A stretch of DNA of 27,318 nucleotides from Psychrosphaera sp. (GCA_028098005.1 JAOHFM010000016.1:1-27318); one strand, 5' to 3'. Positions 1-7,469 are shown, numbered from the stretch's first letter. A program made the numbers and translations. The notes: generated by a model not told the origin, from the sequence alone.

Positions 1-20
1 GTTAGCAGTTAATTAGCTAA

Positions 21-416
21 TTGTTTTATAATGGTTGTTATTTCGTCAATTTGGAGCAGTACGAAGTGTGGAATGGTTTAGAAAGGCGAAAAGGACCTGA
101 TCTTTTAAGTCAAATAGTAAATGTACTTAATGTTCTGTCTTGGTTTGTGTTTGTTGTCGCATTAGCGTTATTTCATTACGCACGACCAGAATTGAATAAT
201 ATTATTCTCGAATATCACAAAATACCTATTCGAGAGTACTGGTTAGGCACGTTAAAAGGGTATTTGTATATTAGCCTATATATGAGCGTTATTTTTAGTG
301 CGATTTCTTTAATAGGGAATCAAGTCAGGAACAAAAGAAAAACAGACTATCAAAAGTACAACTTAGTATTTTTGCTCATCGTTGTTATCGCATTTATTGG
401 CGTTATTAGTGTTTAG
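21..416 (+). CDS. Small three-helix membrane protein, function unknown
   Basis: I do not recognise a named family. The 131-residue product has three hydrophobic stretches at about residues 36-54, 77-98 and 111-131, with charged stretches between them, so it is very likely an inner-membrane protein. A short soluble N-terminus (VNLEQYEVWNGLERRKGPDL) precedes the first helix. The start is uncertain: a TAA lies directly before the TTG at 21, no clear ribosome binding site precedes it, and a second TTG at 51 would begin the protein at EQYEVW. No ATG is available in frame. It lies just upstream of the ATG fragment of the rearranged kinase gene and on the same strand, so the two may once have been co-transcribed. 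Confidence 0.6.
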   Translation: MFYNGCYFVNLEQYEVWNGLERRKGPDLLSQIVNVLNVLSWFVFVVALALFHYARPELNNIILEYHKIPIREYWLGTLKGYLYISLYMSVIFSAISLIGNQVRNKRKTDYQKYNLVFLLIVVIAFIGVISV

Positions 417-448
417 TCGAGAAATGAAAGAGAGAAACAAAATAGAAA

Positions 449-483
449 ATGTGTAAAGACGTAGTTATAGTCCGTGGCCTGCC
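449..483 (+). pseudogene. 5' fragment of an NEDD4-BP2-like P-loop kinase gene (start codon side)
   Basis: ATG at 449 opens MCKDVVIVRGLP, the typical beginning of N4BP2-like P-loop kinases up to the first half of Walker A. The purine-rich stretch at 425-437 (AAAGAGAGAAA) could serve as ribosome binding site. After 483 the sequence switches to the reverse complement of the same gene's 3' end, so Walker A is never completed on this strand; the frame continues with unrelated codons to TAA at 557-559, giving 36 residues. The remainder of the gene is on the - strand up to 879. See the 27-bp inverted repeats. Confidence 0.75.
457..483 (+). repeat. 27-bp inverted repeat, left arm
   Basis: This arm is a perfect reverse complement of 853-879. 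It begins AGACGTAGTTATAG and ends GTGGCCTGCC. The neighbouring bases on both sides (456/880 and 484/852) do not pair, so the arm is exactly 27 bp. It encodes KDVVIVRGLP of the kinase start on the + strand and the last kinase codons (AGHGL, stop) on the - strand. Confidence 0.95.
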
Positions 484-879
484 ATCGCCTCAACTACCGA
501 AAGTTCAATGTTATGATTATTTCTTAAAACATATTGATGATGTTTGGTGCTGTTGTTAAACAGCCCTATTGAAATAACCTCCACCATGTAGCCGTATTTT
601 TTTGCGGCTTCTAGATAGGGCCGCATTTGCCAGTATTCAATATTTGTATTGTCGCAAATAACCAGCGGAACGCCCTTAATTAATGAGTTGGTGAAAGCTT
701 GTTGATTCTTTTCGTGATTAATTGACAACTTTTTTGGGTCAAATAAATAGCGGTTATTGCTAAAAAAGTACTGATCGGTGCTATGTATGGCAACCTGGTT
801 TGCATTTAACCCTCTCGTTATGCTCTTCACAAAACTAGACTTACCAGCGCCAGGCAGGCCACGGACTATAACTACGTCT
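465..879 (-). pseudogene. Inverted body of the N4BP2-like P-loop kinase gene, without start codon
   Basis: Read on the - strand from 878, the frame gives DVVIVRGLPGAGKSSFVKS, a full Walker A (GLPGAGKS). It continues through STDQYF, RFDP-type FDPKKL, GVPLVICDNTN and YGYMVEVIS, all typical of N4BP2-like kinases/AAA proteins that phosphorylate or bind nucleic-acid-like substrates, and ends MAGHGL at TAA (465-467). The family usually ends in a short basic or aromatic tail after this methionine, so the last residues probably come from the repeat arm. Going upstream there is no ATG, GTG or TTG before an in-frame stop at 948-950. The first usable codon is GTG at 830, which would delete Walker A. As it stands the gene should not give an active kinase. 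Inverting 484-852 would restore a 140-residue ORF from the ATG at 449. Confidence 0.8.
853..879 (-). repeat. 27-bp inverted repeat, right arm
   Basis: This is the right-hand partner of 457-483, with 369 bp between the arms. Its outer 12 bases (ATAACTACGTCT on +) also read ITTS in the bioB frame, matching the conserved LTTxNP stretch near the BioB C-terminus. The junction between kinase and bioB therefore lies inside a short sequence that fits both genes. Confidence 0.95.
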
Positions 880-1038
880 AACCCGGATGAACACTTTGAT
901 AAAAAGTTATTTGCTAAACTTGGCTTGAACTCTGAGCAAACAAAAGATTATTCTGATGAAACCAAAGAAGCGGCATTGTTTGAACAATTAAAAGATCAGC
1001 AACAGCCTGAAAAAGAAATGTTCTTTGAAGCTAAATAA
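868..1038 (+). pseudogene. bioB: 3' remnant of biotin synthase gene bioB
   Basis: The frame reads ITTSNPDEHFDKKLFAKLGL and continues to FFEAK and TAA at 1036-1038. This matches the C-terminal tail of BioB (E. coli: LLTTPNPEEDKD then LFRKLGL, ending near EYYNAA). BioB is a radical-SAM enzyme of about 320-350 residues that inserts sulfur into dethiobiotin; here only the last 56 residues remain. The CxxxCxxC cluster motif and the whole barrel are missing. The open frame extends left to 778, but that part is antisense to the kinase body and does not resemble BioB. Its place five bases before bioF fits the usual bioB-bioF-bioC-bioD order. A functional BioB would have to be encoded elsewhere. Confidence 0.88.
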
Positions 1039-1043
1039 CATTT

Positions 1044-2324
1044 ATGAACAGTTTTGAATCGTTCATATTTGACGAGTTAGCGCAAAGGGAAAAAAACAAT
1101 TTACTTCGTTTTAGTAATAAGTTTGATTCAGTCTCTGCGTCACAACTAGTAGTAGCGGGAAAATCTTATATTAACTTTTCGAGCAATGACTACTTGGGGT
1201 TGGCGAGCGACTTTGCGCTAACTGAGTTTAATAAATGGCTTGGTGTAGATCAGCAAAAAACAAACCCAACTGTTAGTAGTGGTGCAATGGCAAGCCCACT
1301 AGTTACTGGAAACAGTGAACATCATAATCAGTTGATTGCTGAGCTCTTAAAAGCAATTAATGCGCCCAGCACTTTTAGTGGTCTATTGTACGGCTCAGGC
1401 TTTAGCGCTAATCAAGGTGTTCTTAACGCGCTGTTTAAAGATAAATCCAGTGAGCAGTTTATATACCAAGACAAACTAAATCATGCTTCGTTATTGGATG
1501 CTGGTACTAAGCTTCAAGCGGCCGGCCAAGTACGTCAAAAACGATTTAAGCACAATTGTCATCATGATCTAGGCGAGTTAGTTAAAAGTGGACCCAATAT
1601 TAAACATCTGGTTGTTACAGAAAGCGTATTCAGTATGGACGGTGATAGGGCGCCAATTAAAAGATTATCCGCCATCGCTAAGAAAGCTGGAGCATTATTC
1701 ATGGTTGATGATGCGCATGGTTTTGGTTTGTCAGCGCTGTCAGAGAGCAACGCGGTAATTGACTTAAATGATGTTGATATTTACGTCGTGACTTTTGGTA
1801 AGGCTTTGGGTGCACAAGGGGCTGCGGTATTTGCTGATCGTGCAATAATTAAATACCTCACTAATTTCAGTAAAGAGTATATATATTCAACACATCTTTC
1901 ACCCATCCAAAGTGAGGTTGTACGATTTAACTTGTCTAAGCTTGTAGAGCAAAAAAAAGGGCAAGACTTAGATAAAACCTCACAAGAAGCTGCACTCGAT
2001 AAAAATAACAGTCGTACAGTAACCTTAGCTAACAATATTTCTTATTTTAAAGAGTTAGCGAAAGCGAATTACCTGCCATTATTATCAAGTGATACGCCAA
2101 TTCAACCAGTTCTCATTGGCGATGAAGAAGCCACAATAGAAGTAGCAAAGGTTTTAAAGGATGCCGGGTTTTGGGTGTCTGCAATTAGATATCCAACCGT
2201 GAAAAAAGGTCAGTCTCGATTACGCGTTACTATAACATCAAAGCACAAAGCTAATGAAATCAGTGAATTGGTAGATATATTGGCCAGTGCTTTAAAAACG
2301 CAATCAACAAAGGTCATAAGGTGA
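1044..2324 (+). CDS. bioF: 8-amino-7-oxononanoate synthase
   Basis: BioF is a PLP enzyme that condenses pimeloyl-ACP with L-alanine to give 8-amino-7-oxononanoate, the first step of biotin ring assembly. Visible family motifs are NDYLGLA (residues 48-54), the substrate and PLP stretch VTESVFSMDGDRAP (191-204), DDAHGFG (222-228) with the PLP-stacking and hydrogen-bonding Asp/His, and TFGKALGAQGA with the PLP lysine at K253. At 426 residues it is longer than E. coli BioF (384). Part of the excess is a polar insertion around residues 305-325 (KGQDLDKTSQ region). It starts at an ATG five bases after the bioB remnant and is followed by bioC after nine bases. With the normal upstream bio region absent, its promoter is not evident. 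Confidence 0.96.
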   Translation: MNSFESFIFDELAQREKNNLLRFSNKFDSVSASQLVVAGKSYINFSSNDYLGLASDFALTEFNKWLGVDQQKTNPTVSSGAMASPLVTGNSEHHNQLIAELLKAINAPSTFSGLLYGSGFSANQGVLNALFKDKSSEQFIYQDKLNHASLLDAGTKLQAAGQVRQKRFKHNCHHDLGELVKSGPNIKHLVVTESVFSMDGDRAPIKRLSAIAKKAGALFMVDDAHGFGLSALSESNAVIDLNDVDIYVVTFGKALGAQGAAVFADRAIIKYLTNFSKEYIYSTHLSPIQSEVVRFNLSKLVEQKKGQDLDKTSQEAALDKNNSRTVTLANNISYFKELAKANYLPLLSSDTPIQPVLIGDEEATIEVAKVLKDAGFWVSAIRYPTVKKGQSRLRVTITSKHKANEISELVDILASALKTQSTKVIR

Positions 2325-2333
2325 GTCTTACTC

Positions 2334-3164
2334 ATGAATAAAACGAATTTAGACTTAGATGACTCAATATTATCGGTTAAGCATTCTAACCAAAGTGCGG
2401 TAAAACGCTTTGAGCAATCTGCAAATACTTATAAGCAAAAAGCACAACTTCAAAAGGACACTGGACGCTTACTGTTAAAACTTTTAGATGAAGCATTAGC
2501 GAAATCCCAAGAATCAAAACCTTTTCCTTTTTTAGTGCCAGACTTTGGACTAGATTTAGGTTGCGGTCCTGGATTGTTTACAAGTGAGCTCAATAAAAGG
2601 TGCAATTATCTAGCAAGCTGCGATTTAAGCGTGGCGATGCTAAATAGTAATCATAACAAGGCCGGTAAAGTATGCGGGGATAGTCATTCTTTGCCGTTTC
2701 AAACGGACTCAATTGATTGGTGCTACTCGAGCTTAATGGTTCAGTGGTGCGATTTTGAGTCAGTAGTACAAGAATCGCTGAGAGTAATTAAACCTGGTGG
2801 GGTTGTTGCTATTGCGACCTTGTTGCCGGGCAGCCTTTATGAGCTAGAGTCAGCATGGAAAGAGGTGGATAATGGTCAACACATTCATCAATATCAAAGC
2901 GAGTTTGAATTAAAACAGGCGCTAAGCAACCTGAATTATAGCCAGCTTTTCACCACAAAAAAGGACTTTGTTTATTGGTATAAAGACGCCATGGCCTTGG
3001 CGAAGGAACTGAAGTCCTTAGGCGCAAATTTTGTAAAGGAACGTTCAAATAAGGGGCTAATGAGCCTTAATAAATGGCGAGACATGGAAAGCAACTATAA
3101 GCGCCTTTTTTTGATGCCGAACAACAAGGTTTGCCAGCCACATATTGTGTGCAAACAGTGGTAA
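2334..3164 (+). CDS. bioC: Malonyl-ACP O-methyltransferase BioC
   Basis: BioC uses S-adenosylmethionine to methylate malonyl-ACP, so that fatty-acid synthesis can build the pimeloyl chain. The N-terminal VKRFEQSANTYKQKAQLQ matches the family's opening helix (FxxAAxxYxxxAxLQ). SAM motif I is LDLGCGPGLFT at about residues 78-88. SLPFQTDSIDWCYSSLMVQWC is split over the post-II region, where the W of VQW is typical of BioC, and VIKPGGVVAIATL follows. Its 276 residues are slightly more than the E. coli protein (251). It belongs to the bioF-bioC-bioD run, with nine bases after bioF and 45 before bioD. No bioH-type esterase is seen in the window. Confidence 0.92.
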   Translation: MNKTNLDLDDSILSVKHSNQSAVKRFEQSANTYKQKAQLQKDTGRLLLKLLDEALAKSQESKPFPFLVPDFGLDLGCGPGLFTSELNKRCNYLASCDLSVAMLNSNHNKAGKVCGDSHSLPFQTDSIDWCYSSLMVQWCDFESVVQESLRVIKPGGVVAIATLLPGSLYELESAWKEVDNGQHIHQYQSEFELKQALSNLNYSQLFTTKKDFVYWYKDAMALAKELKSLGANFVKERSNKGLMSLNKWRDMESNYKRLFLMPNNKVCQPHIVCKQW

Positions 3165-3209
3165 TAACTAAATAGCTGTTTTGTTAAATGCAGTAAAGTT
3201 GGAAGTAAT

Positions 3210-3908
3210 ATGAGTGAATTAGTAAAAAAGATACAAAACCTTACGGAGTATCAGTCGTTATTTATTACTGGTACAGATACCGAGATAGGCAAAACGTATT
3301 GCACATCGTTGTTGTTAAGGTTCATGATGAAGATGGGTGTCGACGTAAATCCATTTAAGCCTATTGCTGCAGGTACGGAAGCACATTTATTAGATGGCGA
3401 AGGGCATCCTGTTAACGAAGACGCGTTTCGACTTTGGCAGGCAAGCAACAAGCGCTTTACGATGGATCAGATCAATCCCATTTTGTACAAGCAACCAATC
3501 GCTCCTCATATTGCAGCGGAGTTAGAGGACGATGAGTTAAATAAACAAAGGTTGGATTTACTTTTACCTTCTGCATTGGGCTTAGCAGAGCTAACTCTCA
3601 TTGAAGGTGCAGGTGGGTGGCATTTACCCCTTAATAACGACGAATTATTATCTCATTGGGTAGCTGAGCATAAGATACCAGTGATCTTGGTTGTTGGGGT
3701 TAGATTAGGTTGTTTAAATCATGCATTGTTAACCGCTCAAGCAATTTCTTCTGCTGGGTGTGAAATAGTTGGTTGGGTGGCAAATTACCTTGAAGGTAAA
3801 AGTAACATCCATATAAAAAATGTAGATTATTTAAAACAAAAGCTGTTGGCCAATTATGGGGTTGATTGTCTGTTTGAAGTTGACAAAAATCAAACCAGAC
3901 TAGGTTAA
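3210..3908 (+). CDS. bioD: ATP-dependent dethiobiotin synthetase
   Basis: BioD closes the ureido ring of dethiobiotin from 7,8-diaminopelargonate, CO2 and ATP. It shows the family P-loop GTDTEIGKT (residues 21-29, K28), the substrate segment NPFKPIAAGTE, the EGAGGW motif (usual EGAGG), and VILVVGVRLGCLNHALLTAQA, the conserved stretch that contacts the diamine. Its 232 residues are normal for the family. The ATG at 3210 is preceded by GGAAG at good distance. It is the last gene of the bio run and converges on the DUF2897 gene 37 bases away, where I see no strong terminator hairpin. Confidence 0.94.
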   Translation: MSELVKKIQNLTEYQSLFITGTDTEIGKTYCTSLLLRFMMKMGVDVNPFKPIAAGTEAHLLDGEGHPVNEDAFRLWQASNKRFTMDQINPILYKQPIAPHIAAELEDDELNKQRLDLLLPSALGLAELTLIEGAGGWHLPLNNDELLSHWVAEHKIPVILVVGVRLGCLNHALLTAQAISSAGCEIVGWVANYLEGKSNIHIKNVDYLKQKLLANYGVDCLFEVDKNQTRLG

Positions 3909-3945
3909 CACCTTCTTCAATTCGGGTGGAGGCGTCTAGAAATGA

Positions 3946-4122
3946 CTAGCTTATAGGCTTGTCTTCATCTTTATCTCGTTCTTTTAAGGCCTCTTTTGCT
4001 TTTTCAATAGGATCTTGATTTACATTTTTTAGTGACATTTTAGCCGAGTACTTCAATAACATAATGTTACTTACGATAACGCCTAAAACCACGATAATAA
4101 TAAACAGTGCAGTCCAATTCAT
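3946..4122 (-). CDS. DUF2897-type small single-helix membrane protein
   Basis: This 58-residue ORF begins MNWTALFIIIVVLGVIVSNI, a single membrane helix (residues 5-24). A positively and negatively charged tail follows (DPIEKAKEALKERDKDEDKP), probably cytoplasmic and helical. Size, layout and place directly after the dapE and M15 peptidase genes fit the DUF2897 family of gammaproteobacteria, whose function is unknown. The ATG at 4122 is separated by a single base from the TAA of the peptidase gene, so translation is very likely coupled. It closes the six-gene operon. Confidence 0.8.
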   Translation of the reverse strand: MNWTALFIIIVVLGVIVSNIMLLKYSAKMSLKNVNQDPIEKAKEALKERDKDEDKPIS

Positions 4123-4123
4123 A

Positions 4124-4825
4124 TTACTTATTTACCTTGTTGGTTATGGCTTTCGATGACGTGTTGAAAACATATTTTGTTAAAATCAGTTCCAAATTTT
4201 TTATGATCTCGGTGGCGCCTAATACTTGTTGTTCTTGGCATACCTGACTAAACAAGTCTTTCTTTAGGTTAGATAATTCCAATTCATACTTTGCTGCGGT
4301 TTCAATATGGGAAAGATGCCATGGCTCTCGGGCTATGCCACCGTTGTATACCGAATACGGAGCGTTAAAACCAAACTGGTCCATATTTAGTTTGAGCCAC
4401 TTGGACAAACCAGAGCAAGGTCCATCGTTAATGTACTCATGCTCTTCGAGCTTTAACTGATAATTATCTGGGAGGTTACCAGCGTCATAAAAATCAAAGT
4501 CAGTACCCCAGTGATGACGGCTAAGACCAGGTAAAGCAGAGAAGGTTAAAATAGAGATTACTTTTTCTTCATTTGTTAAAGCATTAATATCAATGATGTT
4601 GCCAGAGAGATCTAAAACAGCACGTTGACCACTGAACTTGTTATTCCAGATCATTTTCTGCCTCGAGAAATCTCTGAAACCTGACGCAACTTGCAAATCA
4701 AATCCAGCACCCGCTGCAGCCGTTTGCATTGCTTTAAAGTCACTAATTATATCTTTATGTAGGCGCTGACCTGAGGGCAATATAGTTAAGTGAAGCTCCG
4801 TCAGGCCAAATAACTCCTCAATCAC
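4124..4825 (-). CDS. M15-family D-Ala-D-Ala carboxypeptidase/endopeptidase-like
   Basis: This is a VanY/D,D-carboxypeptidase-type zinc peptidase of family M15. With the chosen start (233 residues) it shows the SGFR motif, [10 protein letters not shown] supplying zinc ligands H104 and D111, and the C-terminal EPWHLS with the catalytic Glu and ligand H170. I chose GTG at 4825 because it overlaps the dapE stop as GTGA and places [12 protein letters not shown] at the expected N-terminus. An in-frame ATG at 4894 would extend it 23 residues into dapE. No clear signal peptide is visible, although the family acts on peptidoglycan stem peptides; it may act on imported or recycled muropeptides, or use an unrecognised export route. 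Neighbourhood with dapE supports a cell-wall role. Confidence 0.85.
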   Translation of the reverse strand: MIEELFGLTELHLTILPSGQRLHKDIISDFKAMQTAAAGAGFDLQVASGFRDFSRQKMIWNNKFSGQRAVLDLSGNIIDINALTNEEKVISILTFSALPGLSRHHWGTDFDFYDAGNLPDNYQLKLEEHEYINDGPCSGLSKWLKLNMDQFGFNAPYSVYNGGIAREPWHLSHIETAAKYELELSNLKKDLFSQVCQEQQVLGATEIIKNLELILTKYVFNTSSKAITNKVNK

Positions 4826-5958
4826 GTTAAACAGCCTATTAGCGTGTTGTAATACATATCCGTTAATAGCTCTAAGTCGCGCATCTTTACACACTCATTA
4901 ACTTTATGAATTGTTGCATTGCAGGGGCCAAGCTCTATGACTTGCGCTCCAGTTGGTGCTATAAACCGACCGTCAGACGTACCACCAGATGTGGAAAGAA
5001 CGGCAGGCTTACCAACTACTTTGGTAATGGCTTCATTAACAGACTCAAGTAAGGTACCTTCATCGGTCAAAAATGGCTGACCATTATGTATCCATTCAAT
5101 ATCATACTCAAAGTCATGTTTACCAAGCATTCTTTCGACCTCTGCTATGAGAAACATATCTGTGACTTCCGTTGAATAACGGAAGTTAAATTGAACCGTC
5201 ATTGTTCCTGGAACTACGTTACCTGCACCTGTTCCACCATTAATATTGGAAATCTGCATAGAAGTGGGTGGAAAAAACTCGTTTCCTTCGTCCCATGTAG
5301 CTTGAGCTAATTCTGCTAAAAAAGGAGCAGCAGCGTGAATTGGATTGTTTGCTAAGTGAGGGTAGGCAACGTGACCTTGTATGCCTTTTACTGTTAATGT
5401 TCCTGTTAAAGAGCCCCTACGACCATTTTTAACAATATCACCCACTTCACTTGTGCTTGATGGCTCACCAACAATACAGTAATCAATTTTTTCGTTTCGA
5501 GCTTCTAAAGTATCGATAACTCTAGTGGTACCATTTATGAACGGGCCTTCTTCATCACTGGTAATCAAAAAGGCAATACTACCTTTGTGATCTGGGTAAT
5601 CCTTAACAAACCGATTGGTAGCAACGAGCATGGCAGCTAAACTACCTTTCATGTCCGCTGCACCTCTGCCGTGGAGAAACCCATCAATTTCGGTAGGTTC
5701 AAAAGGTGGAGTTTGCCAGTGACTCACATCACCCGTTGGCACAACATCAGTATGGCCGGCAAAACAAAATACTGGGCTTTGGGTACCTTTGCGTGCCCAC
5801 ATGTTCTGGGTATCAACAAAAAAGAGTGATTCAATATCAAACCCTAAAGGAGACAAATACTCAGACATAAGTGTTTGGCAACCTTCATCATGAGGCGTAA
5901 CTGACGGACGAGATATTAACTCTTTAGTTAATCTAATAGTTTCATGTTCTGTTGTCAT
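4822..5958 (-). CDS. dapE: Succinyl-diaminopimelate desuccinylase
   Basis: DapE hydrolyses N-succinyl-LL-2,6-diaminopimelate to LL-DAP for lysine and peptidoglycan synthesis in the cytoplasm. It is an M20-type dinuclear zinc enzyme. AGHTDVVP gives ligand H69 and catalytic D71. GRGAADMKG gives bridging D102. TSDEEGP gives base E136 and ligand E137. GEPSS gives E165, and the last ligand His lies in ATIHKVNE near the end. Its 378 residues match E. coli (375). An ATG at 5958 is directly preceded by an in-frame GTG (5961); I use the ATG. It follows yffB by five bases and overlaps the peptidase start by four. Confidence 0.97.
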   Translation of the reverse strand: MTTEHETIRLTKELISRPSVTPHDEGCQTLMSEYLSPLGFDIESLFFVDTQNMWARKGTQSPVFCFAGHTDVVPTGDVSHWQTPPFEPTEIDGFLHGRGAADMKGSLAAMLVATNRFVKDYPDHKGSIAFLITSDEEGPFINGTTRVIDTLEARNEKIDYCIVGEPSSTSEVGDIVKNGRRGSLTGTLTVKGIQGHVAYPHLANNPIHAAAPFLAELAQATWDEGNEFFPPTSMQISNINGGTGAGNVVPGTMTVQFNFRYSTEVTDMFLIAEVERMLGKHDFEYDIEWIHNGQPFLTDEGTLLESVNEAITKVVGKPAVLSTSGGTSDGRFIAPTGAQVIELGPCNATIHKVNECVKMRDLELLTDMYYNTLIGCLT

Positions 5959-5963
5959 CACTA

Positions 5964-6320
5964 CTAAGCCTTAAATATTTCTTGGTACTGCACGTCTTTA
6001 AAGCCCAAGTGATAGTGTTGTCCGTCTATAATTAGAATAGGGCGTTTGATCATCGCCGGTTGCTCTACCATTTTTTCGATAGCTAGCGATTTAGTAAGGT
6101 TATTTTTGACGTCATCTTCAAGTTGGCGGTATGTCGTGCCTCGTTTGTTTAACACTAACTCCCAGTCCAAATGTTCAACCACGGACTCTAACCATGGTTT
6201 ATCAATACCGTCCACTCTGTAGTCGTGAAAGGTGTAGTTAATATCGTTTGCCTCTAACCATTTTTTCGCTTTTTTGATGGTGTCGCAATTTTTTATGCCG
6301 TACATAATGACATTATTCAT
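5964..6320 (-). CDS. yffB: ArsC/Spx-like thioredoxin-fold protein YffB
   Basis: A 118-residue ArsC-family protein, opening [22 protein letters not shown] with the single conserved cysteine C12 in the NCDT(I/V)KKA loop typical of YffB. Further family landmarks are YTFHDYR, the [10 protein letters not shown] stretch and KRPILIIDG near the end. YffB proteins are glutathione-dependent reductase-like, and their true substrate is not settled. The gene sits immediately before dapE, as in E. coli, so the linkage is old and conserved. It is 15 bases downstream of the EIIA-like gene and belongs to the same operon. Confidence 0.93.
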   Translation of the reverse strand: MNNVIMYGIKNCDTIKKAKKWLEANDINYTFHDYRVDGIDKPWLESVVEHLDWELVLNKRGTTYRQLEDDVKNNLTKSLAIEKMVEQPAMIKRPILIIDGQHYHLGFKDVQYQEIFKA

Positions 6321-6335
6321 AATGGGATCTACTTC

Positions 6336-6842
6336 TTATTTTTTAGGAAGTGGCACAAGACTAAAAATGATGTCTTGGTTTACTTCAACGGTTTTATGCG
6401 GAACTTGGATACGCCCAAATGGACTACTATCGAGTATCACAAATTGTAATATGATTGGCTTTAAGTATTGCTGTATTTTATATAAATCTAGTGCTAGTAA
6501 CACGTCGCCGGTATTAATGTTATCGCCTGCTTTTACTTGGCAACCAATGCCAATGCCTAGCTGTTCTATATAGCTAGTAGGCAGCTGAAGAAGAAACTTT
6601 AGTTTATTCTTGGCTTGTATAATTATTTTTCCATGACTCGGTTGAGTGTCTAATACCAAACCGTTAATAGGGCTAATTACTTGATGACTGGAAACGGCTA
6701 TTTCTACACCTTCACCTAATGCAGAAAGTATCGGATCTGACAATAGTTCTACTCTTCCAGAGGCCGGTGTAGGGACCTTTATCCCTTTTACCTTTTCTGG
6801 GCTTGACGCGCGTGTAATAGGATTAAATCGAGTATGTGACAT
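6336..6842 (-). CDS. EIIA-Glc-like protein lacking the phosphorylated histidine
   Basis: The fold signature of PTS glucose-type EIIA is clear: PTPASGRVELLSDPILSALGEGVEI, then VISPINGLVLDT (beta-barrel core), GCQVKAGDNINTGDVLLALDL, and PVV-like PIILQFVILDS. The active His of Crr (His90 in VHFGIDT) aligns with Q86 in FLLQLPTSYI, and the G-x-D-T loop is also gone. The second His, H70 in SHGKI, is retained. The protein should therefore be unable to accept phosphate from HPr, and I infer a binding or regulatory role. Start: ATG at 6842 with AGGGA upstream gives 168 residues; a TTG at 6860 is less likely. No ptsH or ptsI is nearby. It lies between the ACT gene and yffB in one operon. Confidence 0.82.
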   Translation of the reverse strand: MSHTRFNPITRASSPEKVKGIKVPTPASGRVELLSDPILSALGEGVEIAVSSHQVISPINGLVLDTQPSHGKIIIQAKNKLKFLLQLPTSYIEQLGIGIGCQVKAGDNINTGDVLLALDLYKIQQYLKPIILQFVILDSSPFGRIQVPHKTVEVNQDIIFSLVPLPKK

Positions 6843-6865
6843 TATAGTTCCCTGATTCAATTAGC

Positions 6866-7252
6866 TTACTCAGTTAATACCTTGTAGCCATTTTTTCGAA
6901 GTGCTTTTATTGCTTCGTTTATATGCAAGGCTTTGACCATAATGTAATCAGTTTCAAAGGTTGAAACCGCAAAAATACTTATGTTGGCATTGGCTAAAAC
7001 ACCAGAGATATTTGAAAGAATACCCGTTAAAGAGAAACCTAGCGGTCCTAATACTTCAAGCGCTTGCCAGCCTGGCTCAGATTCTTCACTTTCAATATCT
7101 AATTCAGAAAGACACACAATGGAGACTTCATCTGCAGTTTTTCCTATAAAAAACAGTTCTGAAATTAGCACTTGAGAGGGTATCGACTGCTCAGGTGGAA
7201 GACTATGAATCGTCAATTTAGCATCAAGTAATTGTAAAGTTTGTTTAGGCAT
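6866..7252 (-). CDS. ACT-domain protein (CASTOR/ACT_7-like)
   Basis: This 128-residue protein has no enzyme domain. The first half is a degenerate ACT-like unit (residues 1-58). The second half is a good ACT domain: GPLGFSLTGILSNISGVLANANISIFAVSTFETDYIMVKALHINEAIKALRKNGY, given here only as a region at about residues 68-124. The GILxxxSxxLAxxxIxIFxxSTxxTDY pattern is typical of ACT_7/CASTOR-like amino-acid-binding modules. It is the first gene of the operon and precedes the EIIA-like protein by 23 bases. An amino-acid sensor controlling DAP/lysine or cell-wall genes is possible, but this is inference from position. Confidence 0.8.
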   Translation of the reverse strand: MPKQTLQLLDAKLTIHSLPPEQSIPSQVLISELFFIGKTADEVSIVCLSELDIESEESEPGWQALEVLGPLGFSLTGILSNISGVLANANISIFAVSTFETDYIMVKALHINEAIKALRKNGYKVLTE

Positions 7253-7358
7253 AAATAGGCTATCTCATTAATGCGACTGCAGTTCAAGGTCATTTAATAA
7301 ATACTACTATGAATTATTAAAAAGATCAGTTAGTTAAGCTTATGTTACTCACAATATC

Positions 7359-7367
7359 TGTGGATAA
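7359..7367 (-). promoter_or_regulatory. Perfect DnaA-box match upstream of the ACT-EIIA-yffB-dapE operon
   Basis: The - strand reads TTATCCACA, the consensus DnaA-binding 9-mer. It lies in the 217-bp gap between pta and the ACT gene, about 107 bases before the ACT start codon. There is one copy only and no cluster, so this is not an origin. The rest of the gap (7253-7469) must hold the promoter of the six-gene operon, but I see no convincing -35/-10 pair and no strong terminator for pta. Confidence 0.35.
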
Positions 7368-7469
7368 CTATGTTGGTTACTCGGTTTAACTTTCTTTAAG
7401 CCTTGAAATATAAGCACTTCAGCTATTGGGTTAAAAAAGAATCAGTGCCTATATTTTAACTATTTGATC

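Noticed and set aside
778..1038. A single 86-residue + strand gene
   Set aside because: Its first 30 codons are antisense to the kinase body; only the part from 868 resembles a protein, the BioB tail.
4825..4894. ATG at 4894 as the start of the M15 peptidase gene
   Set aside because: It would overlap dapE by 73 bases; the GTG at 4825 gives a GTGA overlap and a better N-terminus.
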